From contig JBKBMW010000013.1 in the NCBI GenBank assembly GCA_046295675.1, positions 1 through 17,104 on the forward strand: a stretch of 17,104 nt of DNA, written 5' to 3'. Every line of letters starts with the position of its first letter. Position 1 is the stretch's first letter. Positions 1 to 6,733 of the stretch are shown one piece after another. A model generated the notes under the pieces. It saw only the letters and a program-made list of their open reading frames with translations, ran no database searches and was not told where the DNA came from. Source of the stretch: JAOAJF01 sp046295675. Its GTDB lineage: Archaea; Micrarchaeota; Micrarchaeia; Anstonellales; Anstonellaceae. The translations under genes were made by a program, and so were the position numbers.

Positions 1-672
1 TGGGAGATAAAACAAGCAATAATTAATGGGCTTTTTTTAAACCTTATAAGCACTTTTATTTCATATAAGATATGTCATGATAATCTACTTATAAAAAAAG
101 AAGACTATAGATACCTTTTTTTGATTTTGATGGGTATAGCTTTTGGAAGTATTTTTGGCTCAGGGCTTTCTTTTTTGCTGCCATTAGATTTTATAAAAAT
201 AATTTTGAGTTTAGTGCTGTTTTTATCAGCATATAAAATGTATCACTTTAAAGAAAAGGAAAACAAAGATGCAACAAAAAAAGATTTTTCAAATTCTTTT
301 GAAAGGTTTTTGATTGGAATTTTTATTGGGGGAATTGCAGGTTTGGTTGGAATTGGGGGGGGAATAATTTTGGTCCCATATTTATTGCATCAAAAAATAG
401 AGTTTAAAAAGGCTATTGCTTTTTCACATTTTTCTATATTTTTTGCTTCCTTACTCTCATTTATACTTCATTTTTCATATTTAGAAAAAATTGAAAATTT
501 AACTGGGCTAATAATTATTGGCTTTGGGGCTTTAGCTGGTTCTTACATTGGTGCAAATTATTTTGCAAAAAAAAAGATAAATATAAAGATGATTACAATA
601 GGGTTTGCATTTCTTTTAATACTCTTTTCCTTTAAACTTATTTTAGAAGTTTTGAAATTAAACCTTAGCTAA
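1..672 (+). CDS. TSUP family (TauE/SafE-like) membrane permease, 5'-truncated by window edge
   Basis: The reading frame is open from base 1 to the stop at 670-672, so the start lies outside the window and 223 codons are visible. The product is a multi-pass membrane protein with strongly hydrophobic segments. Around visible codons 114-127 it carries the glycine-rich motif GLVGIGGGIILVP, the hallmark of each half of TauE/SafE (TSUP, formerly DUF81) proteins. Full-length members are about 250 residues and have this motif twice; the copy seen here is the second, so the first half-repeat is mostly cut off. The family exports or imports small sulfur-containing or organic anions; the substrate cannot be read from sequence. 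A run of eight G bases (355-362) encodes the central glycines. The 3' end overlaps the convergent transporter gene by 15 bases. Confidence 0.85.
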   Translation, partial: WEIKQAIINGLFLNLISTFISYKICHDNLLIKKEDYRYLFLILMGIAFGSIFGSGLSFLLPLDFIKIILSLVLFLSAYKMYHFKEKENKDATKKDFSNSFERFLIGIFIGGIAGLVGIGGGIILVPYLLHQKIEFKKAIAFSHFSIFFASLLSFILHFSYLEKIENLTGLIIIGFGALAGSYIGANYFAKKKINIKMITIGFAFLLILFSFKLILEVLKLNLS

Positions 673-2043
673 AAGAGAGCTAAAGGCTGAATTTTTTTGT
701 TTGAAAAATTTTGTAAAGTGTAATACAGGATCAATAAAATTATCTTTGTTTTTTGCAAACCATCTTGTAGGATAAGAAAAGAAAAGCTCTTTTAAGAAAA
801 ATTTATATTCTGAGATTGGGTGAGTGTCCAACTTTTTATGGAAAAGGAATATTGAAAGGGTTCTTAGCAATGAGCTTAAAATAAAAATAAGATAAAAAGA
901 AAAGAATTTATCAAAATTTTGTTCAAAAAAAGTTAGAAGTATTCCTCCAATTAAAGAACCGATAACTGTGCTTGCTCCTCTTACTAATTGAATAAAAGAG
1001 GTATATAAAATTTTAACTTCTTTTTCTTTTGGCCAAAGGAGATATAAAAAGGTTACCATATCAAATCCAGACCAAGCAATGCCGGTTAGCATATTAATTA
1101 AAAATATAAAGAAAGGTTCTTTAACAAATATCCATAAGATTGGAATTAATGAAATGATGATAGTTGTAGAAACCAATACAGCCTTGTGCCCAAAAAATTT
1201 AATGGAATCTGCCCAATATTTAAAAAAGAAAATCTTACTCAAACCAGAAGCAAAGAGAATAACACTCCAACTAAAATAATCAAATTTTAGCACTTTAAGC
1301 ATATATACATCAAAAAAAGGGCTAGCAATATAAGTGCCTAAGATTAAAATAAAAGTAAATAATGAGAAGTTTCTATAATGATAAAACTTTTTGTTAAAAA
1401 GGAACTTTTTCCAATTTAATTGCTGTGTAGAAGATGGGATAAAAAAAGAGGATTTATCTGGGGTTTTATATAAAAAATAAATACAAAACGATCTTGATAC
1501 AAATGCAATAAAAAATAAAAAAGAAAAACCAACAAGTATATGTTCTTTGAATAGTGAATTAAGGATATAGCCTGCAGTTAGGATAGAGATAAATTGAAAA
1601 AATAAAAGGTACTGATTTCTCCTAGCAAAAAAATGTCCTAAATCCCTTTTTGGTATTAGGTCTGCAATCCAAGAATTCCATAAAGGTGCTGGAAGCATAG
1701 CAAATATAAAATAAAAAATAAATAACAGAAGAATAGTGTTTAGGGAAAATGATTGATTAGAGATATATAGAGAAAAAAGAAGCCAGATAAGAGCTTGAAG
1801 CATTACTGAACCCAAAATTATAATTTTTCTATTTGATAAAATATTAAAAAGATGTAATGAAAAAGCCTGAAATAGTGAACCTATAAGCATAGGTAGACTG
1901 CTTAATAAACCAATAAAATAGGTTGGTGCTTGTATGGCTATTGCAAATGGAGTTACATAAGCTTCACCAGTACCAAGCATGATGGACCAAAAAATTCCAT
2001 CTTTTATTGAAAGCGAGGTAATAATATTTTTATTAACTTTCAT
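658..2043 (-). CDS. Major facilitator superfamily (MFS)-type transporter
   Basis: A 461-residue integral membrane protein, the usual MFS length, with roughly a dozen hydrophobic stretches separated by short basic loops. Near residues 122-142 it has WNSWIADLIPKRDLGHFFAR, which resembles the loop found in bacterial and archaeal MFS drug/metabolite permeases where a Trp-rich helix end is followed by Pro and a basic cluster. A hydrophilic central loop near residues 195-215 would separate the two six-helix halves. The last 50 residues are charged and probably cytosolic. The substrate is unknown. It is divergent from pyrE (85 bases between the starts) and its 3' end overlaps the convergent TSUP gene, so it is probably a single-gene transcript. 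Assignment to MFS is from the overall pattern, not from a diagnostic residue set. Confidence 0.75.
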   Translation of the reverse strand: MKVNKNIITSLSIKDGIFWSIMLGTGEAYVTPFAIAIQAPTYFIGLLSSLPMLIGSLFQAFSLHLFNILSNRKIIILGSVMLQALIWLLFSLYISNQSFSLNTILLLFIFYFIFAMLPAPLWNSWIADLIPKRDLGHFFARRNQYLLFFQFISILTAGYILNSLFKEHILVGFSFLFFIAFVSRSFCIYFLYKTPDKSSFFIPSSTQQLNWKKFLFNKKFYHYRNFSLFTFILILGTYIASPFFDVYMLKVLKFDYFSWSVILFASGLSKIFFFKYWADSIKFFGHKAVLVSTTIIISLIPILWIFVKEPFFIFLINMLTGIAWSGFDMVTFLYLLWPKEKEVKILYTSFIQLVRGASTVIGSLIGGILLTFFEQNFDKFFSFYLIFILSSLLRTLSIFLFHKKLDTHPISEYKFFLKELFFSYPTRWFAKNKDNFIDPVLHFTKFFKQKNSAFSSLLAKV

Positions 2044-2128
2044 ATACTCTGCCTTTTCAGTTAATGGATTGAATAACCAATAAATAAGATAAGAGAATTT
2101 TTATTAATTGTTTTGGTATAATAAGGAT

Positions 2129-2869
2129 ATGGAGGCTTTGGAAAAAAACTTTGTCTTATTTTTAGAAAAGAAAAAATGTATTAAAATAGCAAATAATTTA
2201 GATGAATTTTTTTTATTGAAATCAGGAAGAAAATGCCCCATATTTATAAATATAGGAAGTCTTATTGAGGGTTCATCTTTACTATATTTGGCAGAAAGTT
2301 ATGCATCAAAAATTTATAGATTGTTAGAACAAAAAGAGCTTGAAAACTTTGATTATATTTATGGCCCTGCTTACAAGGGGATTGTTCTTGGGTCTATTAC
2401 CGCCCTTATGCTTTATAAAAAATATAAAATAGAAACAAAATTTATTTATGATAGAAAGGAACAAAAAGAATATGGGGACAAAAAAGCAGATTCACTTATT
2501 GTTGGGCAGGACCAAATAAAGGACGGAGCAAGCGTGTTAATGATAGACGATGTTATTACATCTGGAAAAGCAAAGATAGAAGCTTATCAAAAACTTATCT
2601 CAGTTAAAAAAATAAGAATGGTTGGAGTATTGGTTGCAATAGATAGACAAGAAAAAACTACCTTAGATGGATTATCAACAGGAGAAGAAATAGAGAAAAA
2701 TTTGGGATGTAGATTGTATAGCATAGCAAATATTGGAGATATTTATTCTGCACTTTATACTAAACTTAATAAAGAGCAAAAAAAATATTTTTTGGATTAT
2801 TTTTTTCAATGGGGAGAAGAAAAAGTAAAGAAATGGATTGAAGTAGAAAAACAAAACATAGAGAAGTGA
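2129..2869 (+). CDS. pyrE: Orotate phosphoribosyltransferase
   Basis: Transfers the phosphoribosyl group of PRPP to orotate, giving OMP, the fifth step of UMP synthesis. The PRPP-binding loop is VLMIDDVITSGKA (residues 137-149, Asp140-Asp141), the flexible catalytic loop is RKEQKEYGD (109-117), and the orotate-side motifs are LKSGRKCPIFINIG (30-43) and GPAYKG (79-84). GPAYKG and the later VGVLVAIDRQE are typical of the E. coli/yeast type of OPRT. At 246 residues it is longer than the usual 200-215 because of a charged C-terminal tail. I chose ATG 2129: an upstream in-frame TTG at 2108 would add seven residues that the family lacks. An AT-rich TATA-like stretch at 2098-2106 would fit a nearly leaderless transcript. 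The gap to pyrF is four bases, so they are co-transcribed. Confidence 0.93.
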   Translation: MEALEKNFVLFLEKKKCIKIANNLDEFFLLKSGRKCPIFINIGSLIEGSSLLYLAESYASKIYRLLEQKELENFDYIYGPAYKGIVLGSITALMLYKKYKIETKFIYDRKEQKEYGDKKADSLIVGQDQIKDGASVLMIDDVITSGKAKIEAYQKLISVKKIRMVGVLVAIDRQEKTTLDGLSTGEEIEKNLGCRLYSIANIGDIYSALYTKLNKEQKKYFLDYFFQWGEEKVKKWIEVEKQNIEK

Positions 2870-2873
2870 ATAG

Positions 2874-3731
2874 ATGGAAGAAACAACTTATTATCAGATT
2901 TTGGAAAGAAAAATAAAAAAAACAAATTCTTTGCTTTGTTTTGGGATTGATCCAATAATAGAAAAAATTCCTAAAAAAATCAATGGTTCTAAAAAACAAA
3001 TAATAACAGAATTTTATTCTTCTATTTTAGATAATTGCCAAAAAAATAAAATAAGCGCATTAAAACCGAATTACGCTTTTTTTGCTCAATATGGATTTGA
3101 AGGGATTATGGCTTTAAGAGAGATAATAGATAAATATAAAGAAGATTATTTGATAATTTTAGATGCAAAGCGAGGCGATATAGGTAAAACAAGCCAAGCA
3201 TATGTAAAAGAGGTTTTTGAATTTTTTGGGGCAGATGCAACCACCATTTGGCCATTTATGGGTTTTGATTCTGTTTTACCATTTATAGAATATGCAAATG
3301 AAAAAAAGAAAGGGGTTTATTTTCTTGCAAGAACAACAAATCCAGGGGCAGAGGATTTTTTAACTCTAAAAACAGAAAATGGAAAGGCTTTATTTGAAGA
3401 GGTTGCTACCAAAGTGAGTGAATGGAGCAAAGAATATAATGAATGTTTAGGGCTGGTGATGGGGGCAACATCTCCTTTAGATTTAGAACTTATATTAAAA
3501 CCACTTTATAGCAGAAAAGAAAAGCTTGCTTTTCTTATTCCTGGAATAGGGGCTCAAGGAGGAGACCCATTAAAGATAATAGAAATAATAAAAAAATATC
3601 AGATGGAGAAAATAACTTTAGTAAATGCCTCAAGCTCTATAGCTTATGCTTACTTAAAAAAGGATTTAGACTATATTGAGGCTGCTTTAGAGGAGATAAA
3701 AGAACTTGCCAATATATTAAAATTAGACTAA
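2874..3731 (+). CDS. pyrF: Orotidine 5'-phosphate decarboxylase, long (type 2) form
   Basis: Decarboxylates OMP to UMP, directly after PyrE. The catalytic signature DAKRGDIG is at residues 97-104 (Asp97, Lys99, Asp102), preceded by LKPNYAFF (63-70) with the substrate-contacting Lys64. TIWPFMGFDSVLPF (124-137) and LIPGIGAQGGD (221-231) match the roughly 280-residue subfamily 2 enzymes common in bacteria; the usual archaeal enzyme is about 215 residues. One oddity: the final phosphate-binding element, normally an N-S-S-R-G/A-I pattern, reads NASSSI at 251-256, so the expected arginine is Ser254 (codon AGC, 3633-3635). The rest is intact, so I call it a functional or recently altered enzyme rather than a pseudogene. 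It follows pyrE by four bases and is followed by T-rich termination sequence. Confidence 0.92.
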   Translation: MEETTYYQILERKIKKTNSLLCFGIDPIIEKIPKKINGSKKQIITEFYSSILDNCQKNKISALKPNYAFFAQYGFEGIMALREIIDKYKEDYLIILDAKRGDIGKTSQAYVKEVFEFFGADATTIWPFMGFDSVLPFIEYANEKKKGVYFLARTTNPGAEDFLTLKTENGKALFEEVATKVSEWSKEYNECLGLVMGATSPLDLELILKPLYSRKEKLAFLIPGIGAQGGDPLKIIEIIKKYQMEKITLVNASSSIAYAYLKKDLDYIEAALEEIKELANILKLD

Positions 3732-3811
3732 TTTTACTATTTTTGAAAAAAAAATTATTATTAGAGTTCTTTTTAAACTCAGGTAGGCCCATATTTAAGC
3801 TATCGAAAAGA

Positions 3812-3835
3812 ATTTTTTTCTACTTTTTATTTTAT
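3812..3835 (+). terminator. T-rich terminator after pyrF
   Basis: About 80 bases after the pyrF stop the plus strand has three closely spaced T-tracts. Intrinsic archaeal termination depends on such U-tracts more than on a hairpin. The opposing LOG-gene transcript would meet its own T-tract on the minus strand at 3754-3746 (nine consecutive T), so this 119-base convergent gap can end transcription from both sides. A five-base-pair stem (3764-3768 with 3776-3780) lies between the two tracts and is too weak to weigh. Confidence 0.45.
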
Positions 3836-3850
3836 TATGGATAGATGGGT

Positions 3851-5173
3851 TTAATAGGAAGATAAAATAATTTGGTCTGGTTTGGAAACAATATTGCACA
3901 TGGTAATAAGCTCTTTTTCTGCAAAGCCATAATTAACTGGAAACTTTTCAAACCATTGTAAATAACTGCCAAAAAAAGATGGGTCTACTAAATTTAATGG
4001 GACTTTTTCCATATCTCCGATTTGAATTCTTACCACATATTCAGTAAATGCATCAATTACATCCAATCCACCTGGATAAAAGATTAGTGTATCGCTCGTA
4101 CCTAAAATAAGCTTTTGAGTTTCTTGTAATCCGATTGGAATATTCAAATTGCTAATATTTTTTGATTTAAGACCTTTTAATGCAAGCTTATCCATAAAAC
4201 TTGCAAAGCCATTTAGAGCCGAGTAATAAATGCTATGGTTATTTTTTTGTAGGATTGAAGTGATTTTTTCGATTAAGTTTTTTATTCTGGAGTATTTGTA
4301 ATTACTTGTTAATGATCCAAAATAGGATGCTGAAGGATGAGAAAATTGTTCAACATAATTGTAAATTTGTAAAATATCTTGTTTAAAAGAACTTGAAAGC
4401 CCATGAAAATCAGGAGTATAAAAATAGTTTGAATTTTTTTCTATAACTTTTATTGCTTCTTTGGTGTTGTTTACCAAAAACACATTGTTTAGAGCTTCTT
4501 TTTTTAAAAAACCTGTTTGAACGAGGTAGAGATTAATCCATTTTATGAGCCCTTCCCAAAAAGTATTGTTAAATAGGATAAATGGAATATTTTTCATCCT
4601 ACCATTAGCAGAAAAATTTAAATAATGAAAGAATTCATCAACAGTTCCAGCCCCACCTGGAAAGAAGACTAATGCTGCTGCATTATTTGCAATAAGGATT
4701 TTTCTAGAATGTAGACTTGAAACAAAATATTGGATTTTGTTTTTCATCTGAATGGGTTTTTCCACTTCCTCCAAAAACTTTGGTTGAAATCCAAGGGCTA
4801 ATGAATTAGCATCCACAGCTCCTTTTGAAGCATATTCCATTATACCTGGACCGCCACCAGTACTTATGATATACCTTTTTTTTCCAAGTTTATAGCCAAG
4901 TTCATAGGATATATCGGCTAGATTTTTATAAAACTTATCAGAAATTCTGGCAGAGCCGTATATAGCAACTACCTTTTGAGGATAACCTTCTTTGAGTTTT
5001 AATATAAGGCTTAAATCTTTTGAAAAATTTTCTACTGCACCATATTTATCCAGATGATGCCCGTTTTTTCTAAAAAAAGATTTTGTTATTTTAACAGGAA
5101 CAGAACGAGCGGGGGGGACCAATACCGAAATGTTGTTGTTAAGGTTTTGATTTGAAATGAATTTCTTGGTCAT
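3851..5173 (-). CDS. LOG-family (lysine-decarboxylase-like fold) protein with two tandem domains, the second degenerate
   Basis: Residues 67-245 form a complete LOG/TIGR00730-type Rossmann domain: IYGSAR (71-76), STGGGPGIMEYASKGA (104-119), SLHSRK (153-158, the conserved arginine) and PGGAGTVDEF (172-181, with catalytic Glu180). Characterised members hydrolyse the N-glycosidic bond of nucleoside 5'-monophosphates; plant LOG enzymes act on N6-modified AMP. Residues 280-436 repeat the fold order, with FGSLTS (285-290), SALNGFASFMDKLALKGL (318-335) and YPGGLDVIDAF (366-376). In this copy GGGPG is lost, GT becomes DV and the Glu becomes Ala375, so it is probably catalytically dead. The first 60 residues are variable. 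It is unlike E. coli PpnN of similar length, which has one LOG domain with unrelated flanks. It is divergent from the AbiEii-like gene, and a TATA-like stretch at 5199-5207 would give a short or absent leader. A C7 run sits in codons 20-22. Confidence 0.85.
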   Translation of the reverse strand: MTKKFISNQNLNNNISVLVPPARSVPVKITKSFFRKNGHHLDKYGAVENFSKDLSLILKLKEGYPQKVVAIYGSARISDKFYKNLADISYELGYKLGKKRYIISTGGGPGIMEYASKGAVDANSLALGFQPKFLEEVEKPIQMKNKIQYFVSSLHSRKILIANNAAALVFFPGGAGTVDEFFHYLNFSANGRMKNIPFILFNNTFWEGLIKWINLYLVQTGFLKKEALNNVFLVNNTKEAIKVIEKNSNYFYTPDFHGLSSSFKQDILQIYNYVEQFSHPSASYFGSLTSNYKYSRIKNLIEKITSILQKNNHSIYYSALNGFASFMDKLALKGLKSKNISNLNIPIGLQETQKLILGTSDTLIFYPGGLDVIDAFTEYVVRIQIGDMEKVPLNLVDPSFFGSYLQWFEKFPVNYGFAEKELITMCNIVSKPDQIILSSY

Positions 5174-5255
5174 TTAAATACCATTAAATAATTATTTTAA
5201 TAATATATGAAAATAAGTATTTAAATTTTATTGATAAAAAAATAAAAAAGACACA

Positions 5256-5263
5256 TTTATATA
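5256..5263 (+). promoter_or_regulatory. Archaeal TATA box for the AbiEii-like gene
   Basis: TTTATATA is centred 26 bases before ATG 5286 and preceded by a purine-rich stretch that could serve as a TFB recognition element. The spacing puts the transcription start at or within a base or two of the start codon, and there is no Shine-Dalgarno sequence, so the mRNA is predicted to be leaderless. Confidence 0.6.
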
Positions 5264-5285
5264 CTTTTTTAAACAATAAATATTT

Positions 5286-6122
5286 ATGCAAACTAACATA
5301 AAAAAAATTATTGAATTTGAAGGAAGAACCTACGAAAAATCTCCAGAGAAAATAAAACTCTTTTCTAGAATGCTAAAGGATAGAATGTATGAGAAGGTAG
5401 CAGATGCAGTTGCAAATATTGAATTTTTATCTAAAAATTTAGTATTACATGGTGGCGGAGCATTATATTTAGCATATGATTCACCAAGAAGAACATTTGA
5501 TATGGATTTTTCTTTTTATCCTCGTTTTGATAAAGAAAAAATAAAAAAAATAGAGGAATGCTTTTTGAAAATAAAGCCGAAAATAACAAAAAAAAGAGTT
5601 GATGTTAGAATAAATAGAATTAGTGAAGAAGAATTTAGAATTGCTTATTATCTTGAGATAGATAAAGCACTTATTCCTACAATAAAGGTTGAAGGAAAAG
5701 TTGGGAAGGTTTTTTTACCTCCTAAAAATATTATGATTTCATTAACAGGAAACCTTCAAGTAGAGCAACCAAAAGAACTTTTAGCTGATAAAATTTTAGC
5801 AATTTTTGGAAGATTAAATCAGAGAGGGAGTATAAAAACAACGGATTTGTACGATATATTTTACCTTTTACAGATTTTTGTAGAAAAGATGGAGCTTTCT
5901 TTTATTAAAGAAAAATTAAAAGACCAATACTGGAGAGTACCAGAATTGGAAAAATGGCCTAAGTTGTACAATAAAATTGTTCAGATAGTGAAAAATTCAG
6001 AATATAAAATCCAGAGTTCATTAAGGTCACAGCTTAAAAAAGAGTATTTTGAGTTTCTTTCTTTTGATAAAATGCTAAGGATCAGTATTGAATTTATAAA
6101 GAGTTTAGTAGAACAGATTTAA
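5286..6122 (+). CDS. AbiEii/AbiGii-type nucleotidyltransferase, without an adjacent antitoxin
   Basis: The nucleotidyltransferase signature is at residues 53-75: LHGGGALYLAY, then the Asp72-Met-Asp74 metal-binding pair in RRTFDMDF. The second half has the other conserved AbiEii features, ELLADKILAI (164-173, Lys169) and TTDLYDIFYLL (185-195); the family commonly has Arg-Asp-x-Tyr-Asp where this has Thr-Asp-Leu-Tyr-Asp. At 278 residues it has the normal length. AbiEii-type toxins transfer nucleotides to RNA, including tRNA acceptor ends, and are normally paired with an AbiEi antitoxin just upstream. Here the neighbours are a divergent LOG gene and convergent guaAa (four-base overlap at the stops), so no partner is present. 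It could be an orphan toxin, a domesticated housekeeping enzyme, or have a partner elsewhere. Confidence 0.8.
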   Translation: MQTNIKKIIEFEGRTYEKSPEKIKLFSRMLKDRMYEKVADAVANIEFLSKNLVLHGGGALYLAYDSPRRTFDMDFSFYPRFDKEKIKKIEECFLKIKPKITKKRVDVRINRISEEEFRIAYYLEIDKALIPTIKVEGKVGKVFLPPKNIMISLTGNLQVEQPKELLADKILAIFGRLNQRGSIKTTDLYDIFYLLQIFVEKMELSFIKEKLKDQYWRVPELEKWPKLYNKIVQIVKNSEYKIQSSLRSQLKKEYFEFLSFDKMLRISIEFIKSLVEQI

Positions 6123-6721
6123 GATTGGAGATTTTCTTTCTTGATTTCCTTTTTAGCAAGATCAATAAAATTAGATAAAATTTTTTCACCATATTGCGTA
6201 TGCCAAACTTCTGGATGAAATTGTAAACCTATGATTGGTTTTAGCCTATGGGCAAATGCCTCTATTGGACAATTGGAAGAGCTTGCCAATACTTCAAATT
6301 CTTCAGGAAGTCTTGATACTTGATCAAAATGAGATGCCCATACATTTAATGAATTGGGTAGACCTTCAAAAATCTTATGTTTTTTTATTATTTGAATTTT
6401 TGTAAGGCCATATTCACCACTAATTCCAGTCTTTACCTCTCCACCAAAAATACGAGCTATGAGTTGGTGCCCTAAACAAATTCCTAAAATTGGGCGATTA
6501 AGTTTATCTTCTTTAGAAAGTTCCAATAAAGAAAATGCAATATTTTTTTTCATGGTATTTACAGAAGAAGGCCCGCCAGATAAAATAAAGGTATCAAAAA
6601 AGAGAGCGTCTTTCAATGGAATGTTTGGTTGATGGATTACTGCCTCTATTCCTAGATCACGAAAAGACCTCCAAATAACATGAGTATATTGAGAACCTAA
6701 ATTTATAATAAGTGCTTTCAT
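6119..6721 (-). CDS. guaAa: GMP synthase, glutamine amidotransferase subunit
   Basis: Class I glutamine amidotransferase that supplies ammonia to the GuaAb subunit for conversion of XMP to GMP. The nucleophile is Cys82 in GICLGHQ (80-86) and the triad is completed by His169 and Glu171 in LQFHPEV. SGGPSS (48-53) forms the oxyanion-side strand. At 200 residues it is a stand-alone subunit, as in archaea; bacteria fuse it to the ATPase. MKALIINLGSQYTH is the expected N-terminus. It lies downstream of guaAb on the same strand but is separated from it by an opposite-strand gene, so it needs its own promoter: a TATA-like TTTAAAAA lies at 6750-6743, about 26 bases upstream, inside the start of the divergent gene. 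Confidence 0.94.
   Translation of the reverse strand: MKALIINLGSQYTHVIWRSFRDLGIEAVIHQPNIPLKDALFFDTFILSGGPSSVNTMKKNIAFSLLELSKEDKLNRPILGICLGHQLIARIFGGEVKTGISGEYGLTKIQIIKKHKIFEGLPNSLNVWASHFDQVSRLPEEFEVLASSSNCPIEAFAHRLKPIIGLQFHPEVWHTQYGEKILSNFIDLAKKEIKKENLQS
6701..6710 (+). promoter_or_regulatory. TATA-like box for the divergent charged ORF, inside guaAa
   Basis: ATTTATAATA lies about 28 bases before ATG 6734, within the first codons of guaAa on the other strand. Only 12 bases separate the two divergent ATGs, so no promoter fits in the gap itself. No Shine-Dalgarno is seen before 6734, consistent with a leaderless message. Confidence 0.45.
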
Positions 6722-6733
6722 AAATATATAAAT

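Noticed and set aside
1079..1279. Plus-strand 66-codon ORF
   Set aside because: It is antisense to the MFS-type transporter gene and has no ribosome-binding site or recognisable motif.
2766..2999. Minus-strand 77-codon hydrophobic ORF across the pyrE-pyrF junction
   Set aside because: It is antisense to two well-supported genes; the hydrophobic look comes from reading Lys-rich codons on the opposite strand.
3764..3780. Hairpin in the pyrF-LOG gap as a structured terminator
   Set aside because: Five base pairs with an AT-rich loop, not followed by a T-tract at terminator spacing; the separate T-tracts explain termination better.
3851..5173. Assignment of the LOG protein as E. coli-type PpnN
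   Set aside because: Length is similar, but PpnN has one LOG domain with unrelated flanking domains; here the second half repeats the LOG motif order in degenerate form.
5286..6721. AbiE toxin-antitoxin pair
   Set aside because: The adjacent genes are a LOG protein and guaAa; no winged-helix AbiEi-like antitoxin ORF is present on either side.
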